Shown: positions 1-9,035, counted from the first letter of the stretch. The stretch is DNA of 64,000 bases from an uncultured Lachnobacterium sp. (GCA_900543445.1 UQRC01000001.1:1-64000), one strand, 5' to 3'. The notes: generated by a model not told the origin, from the sequence alone. Made by a program: numbers and translations.

Positions 1-275
1 ATAAAAACGATTTTAAGGTATGTATATAATTGATTAGCAGAGGTTCATGAATTAGTGGAATTCAAAAGATGTACGATCACGCACACCAAGAATAAAGAAA
101 GGCCGCATATTTCCGAAACGTTTATGGTGCCGCATTTTGGTCCGACGGAAACAAACGCATTGACAGTGGGCTCAATTCCGGATATTGTATCAGCAGGAGG
201 AGTGCCGTGATGGGCACTTGGTCGTATTCCCAAAAACGACTGCGATATCACAAAAGGAAGGATACAGGAATCAAA
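1..275. other. Leading region without a recognisable gene
   Basis: No gene is recognised before the LacI regulator. A plus-strand frame is open from 34 to the TGA at 208-210 (about 58 codons) but has no convincing start and no family I can name. It could be the 3' remnant of a lost gene. A weak TATAAT at 25-30 is present but lies about 250 bases before the regulator start. Confidence 0.3.
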
Positions 276-1277
276 ATGACGACAATAAAAGAGATTGCTG
301 AAATGGCGGGAGTCAGTATGACGACCGTGTACAATGTTTTGCATGGTAATGTGAAAAAAGTGTCAAAGGAAAACATGGAAAAAATCCAAAAGCTTTTGGA
401 TGAGTATCATTATGTACCCAAAATGGGACTGAGTGCTTTAAAAAACAACAGTTCAAAGATCATCGGGGTTGTAATTCACACTTCGCGTTACTATGAAAAT
501 TCAGTTATCTCGGATACCTTTTACAGTCACATTATTGGTGCGATGGAAGAAGCTCTTCGGAAAGAGGGATATTACATGATGTTGTATGCGGCAGAAAGTC
601 TTGAAGACATTTTTCATATGGCATTGGCATGGAATGTGGATGGTCTTATTGCAATCACTTTTAAATATCAAAATTACATAAAACTTAAAACGCTTGTCAA
701 TAAACCGATCGTTGCAATCGATCTGATAGACAAAGAACAGTCGGATTATGTCAATGTTGGCCTTCAGGATGAAAATGGCGGCTATATTATGACGAAATAT
801 CTATTGGAACGAGGGTATGATAACATTTATGTATGTGCAAGAAAAAATATCGGAGTCGATCATGAACGATGGCTTGGATATAGAAGGGCGTGGAAGGAGT
901 CGGGAAGAGATTACCTGACAAATGATTTTATCTCTCTTCATGACACGGAGCAGAAAAGGAATCAGGATTATCAGATGATGACAAAATACGTTGGCAAAAA
1001 GACGGCACTGTTTTTCCTTGCGGATATATTTGCGGTGGAGGCAATCCATTATTTTCAGGAGCAGGGAATCAGGATACCGGATGATCTGGGAGTTGCCGGG
1101 TTTGATGGAAATATATTTGGAAAATATTGTTATCCAAGATTAACTACGGTTTATCAGGATGTCACGGAGAAAGGACGGACAGCCGTAAAATTGATGATCG
1201 ATTTATTGGAGAACCGGCTGATGAGCGGTTTGGATGTAAGACAGGCCGTTACATTGATAGAGGGCCATTCGGTATAA
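276..1277 (+). CDS. LacI-family transcriptional regulator of the sucrose-oligosaccharide cluster
   Basis: The N-terminus is a LacI helix-turn-helix (MTTIKEIAEMAGVSMTTVYN, residues 1-20), followed by a periplasmic-binding-protein-like effector domain with the usual strand pattern (KIIGVVIH, GLIAI, GVAGFDG near the C-terminus). Total length is 333 aa, normal for the family. The frame is open upstream to 207, but ATG 276 is chosen because the DNA-binding helix starts right there and an AGGAA-type site precedes it. It faces the ABC/GH13/GH32 operon in the same direction and is separated from it by a terminator and two palindromes that are good LacI operators. The inferred role is sugar-responsive repression of the downstream operon; the inducer is not shown by sequence. 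Confidence 0.9.
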   Translation: MTTIKEIAEMAGVSMTTVYNVLHGNVKKVSKENMEKIQKLLDEYHYVPKMGLSALKNNSSKIIGVVIHTSRYYENSVISDTFYSHIIGAMEEALRKEGYYMMLYAAESLEDIFHMALAWNVDGLIAITFKYQNYIKLKTLVNKPIVAIDLIDKEQSDYVNVGLQDENGGYIMTKYLLERGYDNIYVCARKNIGVDHERWLGYRRAWKESGRDYLTNDFISLHDTEQKRNQDYQMMTKYVGKKTALFFLADIFAVEAIHYFQEQGIRIPDDLGVAGFDGNIFGKYCYPRLTTVYQDVTEKGRTAVKLMIDLLENRLMSGLDVRQAVTLIEGHSV

Positions 1278-1286
1278 AAAATAGCG

Positions 1287-1352
1287 AAACCGTGTTTTGC
1301 GGGAAAGAAAAATACGAAAGTAAATTTCTTCTCTGCAAAGCACGGTTTTTTT
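1287..1352 (+). terminator. Rho-independent terminator after the LacI gene
   Basis: The arms AAACCGTGTTTTGC (1287-1300) and GCAAAGCACGGTTT (1336-1349) pair with one mismatch around a loop of about 35 bases and run into a T-tract. It separates regulator transcription from the sugar operon. Confidence 0.7.
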
Positions 1353-1401
1353 ATGTTGGAAAAAGCAATTGGACAAACGGTTGCATAAAGATTTCAAAAA
1401 G

Positions 1402-1470
1402 GTTTTATATAAAACATACACAAAAACGAGTGCTTTGACTTGTTGTAAAAGTAGGTTTTATATAAAACCT
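1402..1470 (+). promoter_or_regulatory. Promoter with twin LacI operators for the sugar operon
   Basis: GTTTTATATAAAAC occurs twice, at 1402-1415 and 1455-1468. The second copy extends to a perfect 18-bp palindrome, AGGTTTTATATAAAACCT (1453-1470). The centres are 53 bp apart, close to five helical turns. A TTGACT -35 at 1435-1440 lies between them, and the -10 (TTATAT 1458-1463 or TATATA 1459-1464) is inside the second palindrome. Bound repressor would therefore cover the -10 and could loop to the upstream site. The sequence shows the palindromes; binding by the adjacent LacI protein is inferred. Confidence 0.75.
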
Positions 1471-1567
1471 TTGATATGTAGAGAGAATGTTGGTATAGTA
1501 TGAATTGTAAAGAGAACAACTCAAAAAGCTAACCAATAAGAAGCAACAAGAGGGAGGAAAAAGCAAA

Positions 1568-2434
1568 ATGAAAAAATCAAAGAAAGGATTCTGGCTGTTT
1601 ATAGCACCGGCATTGATTGCATTTACAATAGTTCAGATCATACCGACATTTATGGGAATCGGATATTCCTTCACAGACTGGGACGGAATCAGCAAAACGA
1701 AACATTTTGTCGGATTAAGCAATTACATCACGATACTGACAAACGATTTACTGTTTCGAAAGGCGTTTGTGTTTACGCTTCTTTTTTCCGTATGTGCGGT
1801 AATATCCGTGAATGTCATTGGATTTGCACTTGCGATGTTAGTTACACAGAAAATCAAAGGCTCAAATTTCTTACGTGGAGTTTTCTTTATGCCAAACCTG
1901 ATTGGCGGAATTTTACTCGGATTTACCTGGCAGTTTATTTTTGTACAGGTGTTTGAAGCCATCGGAAAAAAATTAGACATTGCGTGGCTGCAGGGCTGGC
2001 TGACCGATCAGAAGACAGGTTTTCTCGGATTACTGATCGTAGTGACCTGGCAGTTGTCGGGATATATGATGATGATCTACATTGCACAGATCCAGAATAT
2101 TCCGGATTCGGTAATGGAGGCAGCAGAGATTGATGGCGCCATTGGATGGACAAAATTAAAATCCATTATTTTACCATTGATGATGCCGGCATTTACCATC
2201 GGACTGTTTTTATCGATATCAAATGCATTTAAGCTGTTTGACCAAAACCTTTCCCTGACAGGCGGAGGACCGGCAAACAGTACACAGATGCTGGCACTCA
2301 ATATTTATAATACCGCATTTGGAGAAAACAGATTTGGTCTGGCACAGTCCAAAGCAGTCATTTTTATGATTGTGGTTATGGTCATCTCTGTTGTCCAGCT
2401 CACAATTACAAAGAAGAAGGAGGTTGAAGCATAA
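1568..2434 (+). CDS. Sugar ABC transporter permease (MalF/UgpA type)
   Basis: A 288-aa inner-membrane protein with about six transmembrane segments. The conserved cytoplasmic EAA loop reads EAAEIDGAIGWTKLKSIILP (starting near residue 180) and contacts the ATPase. It is the first gene of the operon, follows the promoter by about 100 bases, has a strong site (GAGGGAGGAAAAAG) before ATG 1568, and overlaps the next permease as TAATG. No ATPase is encoded in the cluster, as is common for CUT1 importers that share an MsmK-type ATPase made elsewhere; that sharing is family knowledge. The substrate is inferred from neighbours to be a glucose- and fructose-containing oligosaccharide. Confidence 0.92.
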   Translation: MKKSKKGFWLFIAPALIAFTIVQIIPTFMGIGYSFTDWDGISKTKHFVGLSNYITILTNDLLFRKAFVFTLLFSVCAVISVNVIGFALAMLVTQKIKGSNFLRGVFFMPNLIGGILLGFTWQFIFVQVFEAIGKKLDIAWLQGWLTDQKTGFLGLLIVVTWQLSGYMMMIYIAQIQNIPDSVMEAAEIDGAIGWTKLKSIILPLMMPAFTIGLFLSISNAFKLFDQNLSLTGGGPANSTQMLALNIYNTAFGENRFGLAQSKAVIFMIVVMVISVVQLTITKKKEVEA

Positions 2435-3258
2435 TGAAGAAGAAAAAAACAGTACATAAAGTCATACTTATGGTGATCGGCTTTCTTCTGGCACTGATAT
2501 TCATTTCACCGATTTTAATTCTAGTGAATAGTTCCTTTAAATCGTTGCAGGAAATCTATCTTGATATTCTTGCTTTGCCGAAGCGGTTTTCTTTTCAAAA
2601 TTATGTAAAAGCATTTGAACAGATGGATTTTCTGAAGTCCCTGATTAATTCACTTGTGATTACATGTGTTTCAACGGTACTGATTATACTGATTTCATCC
2701 ATGGCAGCATGGGTTCTGGTGCGATACAAAACAAAGACAAGTAAAGTTTTGTTCCTGGTATTTGCAGTGGCGCAGTTGATTCCATTCCAGTGTGTCATGC
2801 TTCCACTGGTTAATGTTATGAGTAAGCTGCATCTGATGAACCGGCCGGGACTGGTCTTTATGTATATGGGATTTGGATGCGCAATGTCCATTATTCTTTT
2901 CCATGGTTTCATTAAGAATATTCCGGTGGAACTTGAGGAAGCAGCAACCATTGACGGATGTAATATGTTTCAGACGTTTTTCCTTATTGTAGCACCATTG
3001 CTGAAAGGAATTATTGCAACCGTAGCAGTTATCAATGCTATGTGGATCTGGAATGATTTCCTGCTTCCATCACTGGTGATCAATAAAAATGGTATGCAGA
3101 CATTACCGCTTCGCACGTATCTGTTCTTTGGTCAGTTTACAAAGAAGTGGGATCTGGCAACCGCAGCATTAGTCCTTTGTATGGTTCCGATCGTTGTTTT
3201 CTATCTGAGCTGTCAGAAACATATTGTAAAAGGAATTACAGCCGGAGTCGGTAAATAG
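2434..3258 (+). CDS. Sugar ABC transporter permease (MalG/UgpE type)
   Basis: A 274-aa protein with about six membrane helices and an EAA loop, EEAATIDGCNMFQTFFLIVA (starting near residue 168). It has the typical MalG-type ending (KHIVKGITAGVGK). Its ATG overlaps the stop of the preceding permease by one base, so the two are probably translationally coupled and made in equal amounts. It pairs with that protein to form the membrane channel of the importer and is followed 17 bases later by the GH13 gene. Confidence 0.92.
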   Translation: MKKKKTVHKVILMVIGFLLALIFISPILILVNSSFKSLQEIYLDILALPKRFSFQNYVKAFEQMDFLKSLINSLVITCVSTVLIILISSMAAWVLVRYKTKTSKVLFLVFAVAQLIPFQCVMLPLVNVMSKLHLMNRPGLVFMYMGFGCAMSIILFHGFIKNIPVELEEAATIDGCNMFQTFFLIVAPLLKGIIATVAVINAMWIWNDFLLPSLVINKNGMQTLPLRTYLFFGQFTKKWDLATAALVLCMVPIVVFYLSCQKHIVKGITAGVGK

Positions 3259-3275
3259 AATCGGAGGTTAGGAAG

Positions 3276-4976
3276 ATGCAAAGAGAGTGGTGGAAGGAAG
3301 CAGTAGTCTATCAGGTTTATCCGCGAAGCTTTAAAGACAGTAATGGAGATAAAGTCGGAGATATTCCGGGAATTATAGAAAAACTCGATTATCTGAAAGA
3401 TCTTGGGGTGGATGTGATATGGCTGTCTCCGGTTTATCAATCGCCAAATGTTGACAATGGATATGATATCAGTGATTACCAGAGTATCATGACGGAATTT
3501 GGAACCATGGAGGATATGGAACAGCTGATTGAAAAGATGCATGAAAGAGGATTGAAGCTGATGATGGATATTGTGGTCAATCACACATCCGATCAGCATG
3601 AGTGGTTTCAGAAAAGCTGCCACTCGGGTGAAGATAATCCATATGCAGATTATTATATCTGGAGAGAGGGAAAAAACGGAGGACCGCCAAATAATTGGGG
3701 ATCATTTTTCGGAGGATCCACATGGGAATACTGCAAAGAGAGAAATCTGTATTATCTTCACATGTTTGCGAAAGAGCAGCCGGATCTCAATTGGGAAAAT
3801 CCAAAGGTCCGGGAAGAAGTCAAGCAGATGATGCACTGGTGGATGAAAAAGGGCGTGGACGGTTTTCGGCTGGATGTCATTAACCTGATCGGAAAAGACC
3901 AGCAGTTTCCGGACGGAAGAGTGGAAGCAGGAGAAATCTACGGGGATATGGTTCCGTTTACCCACAATATGCCGCAGGCGCATCAGTATATAAAAGAACT
4001 GAACCGTGATGTTTTTTCACGGTATCCAATGATCACCGTCGGAGAAACCCTTGCGACGACAGTGGAAGATGGAAAGAAATATTCCGGTTTTCAGGAACAG
4101 GAACTGAATATGATTTTTACCTTTGAACATATGTATGTAGATAATGGTCCGAATTCCAAATGGTCGGATGAAAAGTTTCAATTGACCAAACTAAAGTCCA
4201 TCATGAACCGTTGGCAGCTGGGGCTTCAGGGAAATGCGTGGAACAGTCTGTATTGGAATAATCATGATCAGCCGAGAGTGGTATCAAGGTTTGGAAATGA
4301 TAAGGATTATTGGAAAGAATCTGCAAAAATGCTTGGAACATGTCTGCATATGATGCAGGGAACCCCGTACATTTATCAGGGCGAAGAAATTGGCATGACA
4401 AATATTTATCTTGATTCCATCGATGAATACGAGGATATTGAAACGCTTACCGCTTATCATCAGCGAACCCAAAAGATGGGAGAAGATCCGGATTATATGT
4501 TCTCATGTATTCAGAAAAAAAGCCGGGATAACGCAAGGACGGCGATGCAGTGGGATAGCAGTGAATATGCCGGTTTTGGGGAAAATGGCTGCTGGTTTAA
4601 GGTGAACCCGAATTATAAAGAAATCAATGCAGCAAGCCAGGTGAAGGATCCGGATTCTATCTATAGTTATTATAAAAGGCTGATCCAGTTAAGAAAACAA
4701 TATCCGATCATTGTATATGGCGATTTTACTCCGTTGTTTGAAGAAAGCGAAGAAAATTATTGCTATATAAGAACTTTATCCGATGAAAAACTTCTTGTGT
4801 TATGCAGTTTTTCAGAAAAGGAGCAGGTGATTTCGCTGCCGGAAGAATTCTGTAACCGGACAGCAAAGCAGTTGATCGGTAATTATCATTTACAGAGTCG
4901 TCTGGTAAGCGATATAAAGACAGAACAAGCAATCAGACTGGCACCTTATGAAGCGAAAGTTATTTATTTTAACTAA
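3276..4976 (+). CDS. GH13 subfamily 31-like alpha-glucosidase (oligo-1,6-glucosidase type)
   Basis: A 566-aa (beta/alpha)8 enzyme without signal peptide, hence cytoplasmic. The four GH13 regions are visible: DIVVNH, GFRLDVIN (nucleophile D200), VGET (acid/base E257) and NNHDQPR (transition-state stabiliser D331). The N-terminus QVYPRSFKDSNGDKVGDI and the PNNW..FGG..W segment are typical of oligo-1,6-glucosidases, isomaltulose/trehalulose hydrolases and sucrose isomerases. Val201 after the nucleophile is the residue linked in this subfamily to alpha-1,6 preference, as opposed to Thr/Ala in alpha-1,4 enzymes. Beside GH32 and a fructokinase it probably trims glucose from sucrose-containing oligosaccharides or cleaves isomaltulose-like sugars. 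Exact specificity is uncertain. Confidence 0.88.
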   Translation: MQREWWKEAVVYQVYPRSFKDSNGDKVGDIPGIIEKLDYLKDLGVDVIWLSPVYQSPNVDNGYDISDYQSIMTEFGTMEDMEQLIEKMHERGLKLMMDIVVNHTSDQHEWFQKSCHSGEDNPYADYYIWREGKNGGPPNNWGSFFGGSTWEYCKERNLYYLHMFAKEQPDLNWENPKVREEVKQMMHWWMKKGVDGFRLDVINLIGKDQQFPDGRVEAGEIYGDMVPFTHNMPQAHQYIKELNRDVFSRYPMITVGETLATTVEDGKKYSGFQEQELNMIFTFEHMYVDNGPNSKWSDEKFQLTKLKSIMNRWQLGLQGNAWNSLYWNNHDQPRVVSRFGNDKDYWKESAKMLGTCLHMMQGTPYIYQGEEIGMTNIYLDSIDEYEDIETLTAYHQRTQKMGEDPDYMFSCIQKKSRDNARTAMQWDSSEYAGFGENGCWFKVNPNYKEINAASQVKDPDSIYSYYKRLIQLRKQYPIIVYGDFTPLFEESEENYCYIRTLSDEKLLVLCSFSEKEQVISLPEEFCNRTAKQLIGNYHLQSRLVSDIKTEQAIRLAPYEAKVIYFN

Positions 4977-5000
4977 TAAAATTTTAAGGAGGAAGAAAGA

Positions 5001-6299
5001 ATGAAAAGAAAATTAGTGAGTGCGATTTTATGTGGGGCAATGGTTTTGGCCATGATGACCGGATGTGGCAGCAGTGGGGACGCAAAAGGCGATAAGATTA
5101 CCATTAATCTTTATCAGAACAAATCAGAGATGGCAGATCAGTTACAGGCTGCAGCAGAAAAATATTCGGAAGAAAACCCAAATGTTAAGATTAACGTTGA
5201 AAGCATTCAGGGAAATGACTACAACACCAATCTGAAGGCGAAGCTGATGAGTGATGATTCCGTAGATATCTATGCATTGGGTAATAATATTGCGAGCATG
5301 ACGGATTATGTCGAGGATTTGAGCGATCAGGACTGGGTATCCCATGCAGTAGAGGGCAGTCTGGATGCCGTCACACTGGATGGAAAGGTATACGGAATTC
5401 CGGTCAGTGTGGAAGGCTACGGTCTGGTATACAACAAAGAGATATTTAAGGATGCCGGAATTGATGCCTCTACATTGACGAGCTACGATGCTATTGATGC
5501 GGCTTTTGCAAATCTTCAGGAGCAGATTGATTCCGGAAAATTAAAGGATAAATATCCTCAGCTTGAAGCAGTGGAAGAGTATGCGGCAAAGGAGACATGG
5601 ATTCCTGGACTTCATACATTAAATGCACCATTGGCCTGTGAGTACAAGAATGCAAATGAGTTGGAAGCATCCGATGATCTGGGATTAAAGTATGCAGATT
5701 CCTTAAAGGCATTACTTGATCTTGAAACCAAATATACGACTTCCAAGGATGATCTGTCGAAGCTGAATGCGGTTGATTATTCTACAGAAATCGGTGGCGG
5801 ACTTGCCATTGAGCGTGTGGCTGTCGTACAGCAGGGAAACTGGATCGGACCGGAACTTAAGGGAATTGACGAAACTATTGCAAACAAGATGGGAATACTT
5901 CCGCTTCCAATCAAAGGAGTAAAAGAAGATTGTATTCCGGTTGGTATCTCCATTAAATGGTGTATCAACAGTCAGTCCGATGAGAAGGTAAAAGAAGCCT
6001 CCAAACAATTTATCAACTGGTTATTCCAGTCTGATGAGGGAAAAAAGATTGTTGTTGATGACTTTGGATGCGTACCGGCATTTGACAATTACGATGATGT
6101 AGAGATTTCAGATCCGCTTTCCAAAGAAGTAAAGAGATATATTGATGAAGGAAAGACCACTCCTTGGGTAATGGATGGTTTCCCTTCCGGATTTGAGGCA
6201 AAGTCAGCAGCTGACTTCCAGGGATATTTCAGTGGAGAGTACACATTTGACGAGATGGTTGAGCATCTGAAAGCAGATTTTAAGGATTTAAAGAAATAA
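5001..6299 (+). CDS. Sugar ABC transporter substrate-binding lipoprotein
   Basis: A 432-aa extracellular-solute-binding protein (SBP family 1). The N-terminus is a lipoprotein signal (MKRK, hydrophobic stretch, lipobox MTGC) with lipid attachment expected on Cys22. The mature chain has the family hallmarks YNKEIFKDAGI and ASKQFINWLFQSDEGKK. It follows the GH13 gene by 24 bases with an AAGGAGGAAGA ribosome site and is part of the same operon. It captures the oligosaccharide at the cell surface for the two upstream permeases. A 12-bp hairpin immediately downstream may protect its message. Confidence 0.92.
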   Translation: MKRKLVSAILCGAMVLAMMTGCGSSGDAKGDKITINLYQNKSEMADQLQAAAEKYSEENPNVKINVESIQGNDYNTNLKAKLMSDDSVDIYALGNNIASMTDYVEDLSDQDWVSHAVEGSLDAVTLDGKVYGIPVSVEGYGLVYNKEIFKDAGIDASTLTSYDAIDAAFANLQEQIDSGKLKDKYPQLEAVEEYAAKETWIPGLHTLNAPLACEYKNANELEASDDLGLKYADSLKALLDLETKYTTSKDDLSKLNAVDYSTEIGGGLAIERVAVVQQGNWIGPELKGIDETIANKMGILPLPIKGVKEDCIPVGISIKWCINSQSDEKVKEASKQFINWLFQSDEGKKIVVDDFGCVPAFDNYDDVEISDPLSKEVKRYIDEGKTTPWVMDGFPSGFEAKSAADFQGYFSGEYTFDEMVEHLKADFKDLKK

Positions 6300-6315
6300 A
6301 AACAAAAGTAAAAAC

Positions 6316-6363
6316 AGGAAAGGCGGGCATTCACAGTTTTTGTGGATGCCCGATGGTATTCAT
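6316..6363 (+). promoter_or_regulatory. Hairpin between Shine-Dalgarno site and GH32 start
   Basis: A 12-bp stem (6324-6335 with 6341-6352, one G-T pair) with a five-base loop starts directly after AGGAAAGG (6316-6323) and ends 11 bases before ATG 6364. No T-tract follows, so it is not a standard terminator. Linear spacing from the Shine-Dalgarno site to the ATG is about 40 bases, but with the stem folded it shrinks to about 11. The hairpin may both stabilise the upstream binding-protein message and position the ribosome. Confidence 0.6.
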
Positions 6364-7758
6364 ATGGAAAAATATAGACCTAAAATTCATTTTTCGGCAA
6401 AAGATTTTGTGATCAATGACCCGAACGGACTGGTATATTATGATGGAGAATATCATCTTTTTCATCAGTACAATATCAATGAACAGATATACTGGGGACA
6501 TGCAGTAAGCACAGACCTTGTGCATTGGAAGAGACTGCCGAATGCGATTGCGCCGGATGAGATTGGACAAATATGGTCCGGAAGTGCCGTTGTGGATGAA
6601 GAAAACCATAGAATGGCAGCTTTTTTTACTTACAGTGAACATGTGACCGGAAGACAGAGCCAGGGTGCAGCTTTCAGTTATGATAAAGGTCGGACATGGG
6701 AAAAATATGAGAAAAATCCAATTTTGACCGATGAACGACCGGATTTCCGCGATCCGAAAGTCTTCCGGTATGAGGACAAGTGGGTGATGGTTGTTACCGG
6801 TGGAGATTGTGTGATTTTGTATGAGTCACAGGATTTGATTCACTGGGAAAAAATGTCTTCCTTTGGAGGAACAGCAGACGATCATTCCGGCGTATGGGAG
6901 TGTCCCGATCTCTTCCCGATGACAATCGGGGAAACGGGGGAAAACAAATGGGTTCTGACGGTAAGCGTGAGTGATGGATCACCGGCAGGCGGAACAGGAA
7001 TGAAGTATTTTGTCGGAGAATTTGATGGAAGAAGCTTCAAAACGGTCGAGGATCAACCGGAAGGAAGCTGGGTGGATTACGGAAAAGATTTCTATGCGGG
7101 AGTGACATGGAACCATGTACCGGATGGCAGACGGCTGATGATCGCATGGGCAGACAATTGGCAATATCGTGATTACATGCCAACGAGTCCGTTTAAGGGG
7201 CAGATGTCCTGTGTTCGTGAATTGAAATTAAAAAAGAAAGGCAGCAGATACCTTCTGGTACAGCAGCCGGTGGAGGAACTGCAAAGTCTTCGGAAAAATG
7301 AACGCGAAATGAGAAATATTAAGATGGGTGCCGGGGAAGAATGGACCATCTGCAATCAGGCGGATGTGCTGGAGCTGCTGATTTCTTACCCGACAGAGAA
7401 GATTCATGCACCTGCGTTTGGAATCAGAATTTCGACAGGTATGGGAAAGCAGTTTGAAATTACATTCTGTAAAAATGAACATATCTGCTATGTGGACAGA
7501 ACAAATGCAGGTATTAATGCCCATGAAAAGTTCCCGGGAAAATATAAGGCAGCAGTGGATTTCGATGAGGAATATCTAAATGTCAGATTGCTGCTGGATG
7601 TCTCGCAGAGTGAGCTGTTTATAAATGATGGGGAAGTGGTTATGACCAATCTGCTCTTTCCGGAAGAACTCTATCAGGTAAAGTTGTTCACATTAGACGG
7701 TGATCTTGAAATTGCAAAAAGTTTTATCTATGAAATGGATGAAAATGTGGTAAGCTAG
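6364..7758 (+). CDS. GH32 beta-fructofuranosidase (sucrose/sucrose-6-phosphate hydrolase type)
   Basis: A 464-aa enzyme with the five-bladed GH32 propeller and a C-terminal beta-sandwich. The catalytic motifs are all present: NDPNG (nucleophile D19), FRDPK (D130) and WECPD (acid/base E179). No signal peptide is seen, so it acts in the cytoplasm on imported sucrose or short fructo-oligosaccharides. Because the companion importer is an ABC system, unphosphorylated sugar is the likely substrate. In-frame TTG 6340 and ATG 6346 lie inside a hairpin and lack a nearby ribosome site. ATG 6364 places the start just before the conserved KIHF..NDPNG segment and is preferred. The product fructose would be phosphorylated by the next gene. 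Confidence 0.9.
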   Translation: MEKYRPKIHFSAKDFVINDPNGLVYYDGEYHLFHQYNINEQIYWGHAVSTDLVHWKRLPNAIAPDEIGQIWSGSAVVDEENHRMAAFFTYSEHVTGRQSQGAAFSYDKGRTWEKYEKNPILTDERPDFRDPKVFRYEDKWVMVVTGGDCVILYESQDLIHWEKMSSFGGTADDHSGVWECPDLFPMTIGETGENKWVLTVSVSDGSPAGGTGMKYFVGEFDGRSFKTVEDQPEGSWVDYGKDFYAGVTWNHVPDGRRLMIAWADNWQYRDYMPTSPFKGQMSCVRELKLKKKGSRYLLVQQPVEELQSLRKNEREMRNIKMGAGEEWTICNQADVLELLISYPTEKIHAPAFGIRISTGMGKQFEITFCKNEHICYVDRTNAGINAHEKFPGKYKAAVDFDEEYLNVRLLLDVSQSELFINDGEVVMTNLLFPEELYQVKLFTLDGDLEIAKSFIYEMDENVVS

Positions 7759-7832
7759 ATAGAAATATAAACTAGATCGACCAGAGTTTTGCAAAAGCCA
7801 AAGTAATCAATGATGAAAAGGAGAAAACGAGC

Positions 7833-8726
7833 ATGTTAATTGGAGGAATTGAAGCAGGCGGCACAAAGATGGTCTGCGCAATCGGAGAAACGGATGGATC
7901 GCTGGAAACGGAAGTAAAGATTGTGGATCGCATCTCTGTTCCAACAAAAAGTCCGGAAGAAACGCTGCCGGAAATGATTCAGTATTTTCAGAAGTGGGAT
8001 ATTAAGACATTGGGAATCGGTTGTTTTGGACCGGTTGACTTAAACCACAATTCCGCAACCTATGGCTGCATCACAAAGACACCAAAGCCGGGATGGGCAT
8101 ATTGTGACATCGTAGGAGCATTTAAAAATGCCTTGCAGATTCCGGTTGGCTTTGATACGGATGTAAATGGGGCGATCCTCGGAGAAGTAGTCTGGGGAGC
8201 TGCAAAAGGCTGCGAATCGGCGATTTATATTACCGTGGGAACCGGAATCGGTGTCGGGGTGTACTGCAATGGAAAGCTGGTGCATGGATTGGTGCATCCG
8301 GAAGGCGGTCATATCCTTCTGGAACGCCATCCCGGGGATCACTTTAAGGGAAACTGTCCGTTTCACGCCAATTGCGCAGAAGGACTCGCTGCCGGTCCAG
8401 CCATAGAAAAACGCTGGGGAAAACCTGCGATCGAACTGGCCGACAAGCAGGAGGTGTGGGAGATGGAGGCGTTTTATCTCGCACAGGCAATCGCCAATTA
8501 TGTGTTATGCTATTCTCCACAGAAAATCGTATTATGGGGCGGAGTGATGCATCAGAAGCAGTTGTTTGCGATGGTAAGAGAAAAAGTGAAAAAAATATTA
8601 AATGGCTACGTTGATCATGAAATGTTGGACGCGCAGATTGATCAGTATATTGTGGCACCGGCGCTTGGCGAAAATCCGGGTATCTTAGGTGCGATGTGTT
8701 TGGGAATGCTGGAAAGAGAAGGATAA
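7833..8726 (+). CDS. ROK-family fructokinase
   Basis: A 297-aa sugar kinase. The N-terminal phosphate loop reads GGIEAGGTK, the form seen in ROK fructokinases. A central HPEGGH followed by a zinc-binding CPFHANCAEG segment is also typical. It most likely converts fructose released by GH32 to fructose-6-phosphate with ATP in the cytoplasm. It lies 74 bases after GH32 with an AAAGGAG site and is the last clear gene of the operon, with a strong terminator 185 bases further on. Glucokinase or mannokinase activity cannot be excluded, but the EAGGTK motif and the GH32 neighbour favour fructose. Confidence 0.87.
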   Translation: MLIGGIEAGGTKMVCAIGETDGSLETEVKIVDRISVPTKSPEETLPEMIQYFQKWDIKTLGIGCFGPVDLNHNSATYGCITKTPKPGWAYCDIVGAFKNALQIPVGFDTDVNGAILGEVVWGAAKGCESAIYITVGTGIGVGVYCNGKLVHGLVHPEGGHILLERHPGDHFKGNCPFHANCAEGLAAGPAIEKRWGKPAIELADKQEVWEMEAFYLAQAIANYVLCYSPQKIVLWGGVMHQKQLFAMVREKVKKILNGYVDHEMLDAQIDQYIVAPALGENPGILGAMCLGMLEREG

Positions 8727-8910
8727 ACGACTTTCCATATGGGGAAAAAGATGGAAAAAATGAAAATGAGGATATGGTTCTTGAGGATAACTATTTTGAT
8801 ATGAATGCGGGCGAGAAACGCATTCGGATCATAAGCGGAGAACCGGTCGGACGAAAAGTAAGAAGTGTGTATGATATTTAACACAAGGATGCGTTAAATA
8901 ATGGTTATAA

Positions 8911-8940
8911 AAAGATTCGGTGGAAGCACCGGATCTTTTT
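8911..8940 (+). terminator. Rho-independent terminator of the sugar operon
   Basis: A 12-bp stem (AAAGATTCGGTG with CACCGGATCTTT, one G-T pair), a four-base loop and five T residues. The stretch 8727-8910 before it holds no convincing gene; a 35-codon frame at 8774-8881 lacks a well-spaced ribosome site. Confidence 0.85.
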
Positions 8941-8943
8941 GTG

Positions 8944-8990
8944 TTGACAAATAAAACAATATAGTGTATATATGTGTATATACATATATA
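8944..8990 (+). promoter_or_regulatory. Promoter and probable GntR/YtrA operator of the ABC cassette
   Basis: TTGACA (8944-8949) and TATATA (8967-8972) are spaced by 17 bases. A 22-bp dyad with one mismatched pair (8969-8990, centre TGTATATACA) overlaps the -10. YtrA-type regulators bind AT-rich dyads in the promoters of their own ABC operons, and such a regulator is encoded at 10572, so autorepression is inferred. Confidence 0.65.
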
Positions 8991-9035
8991 CAGGCGAAAT
9001 AAAACTTTCCACGAATGAAAATACGAGGTAAAGGC

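Noticed and set aside
45..344. Minus-strand open frame of 99 codons at the left edge
   Set aside because: It overlaps the start of the LacI gene, has no ribosome site I can see and no recognisable domain. It is most likely a shadow.
8774..8881. 35-codon frame after the fructokinase gene
   Set aside because: The only GAGG is three bases before the ATG, too close for initiation, and it lies between the operon end and its terminator. It could be a leader remnant but is not supported as a gene.
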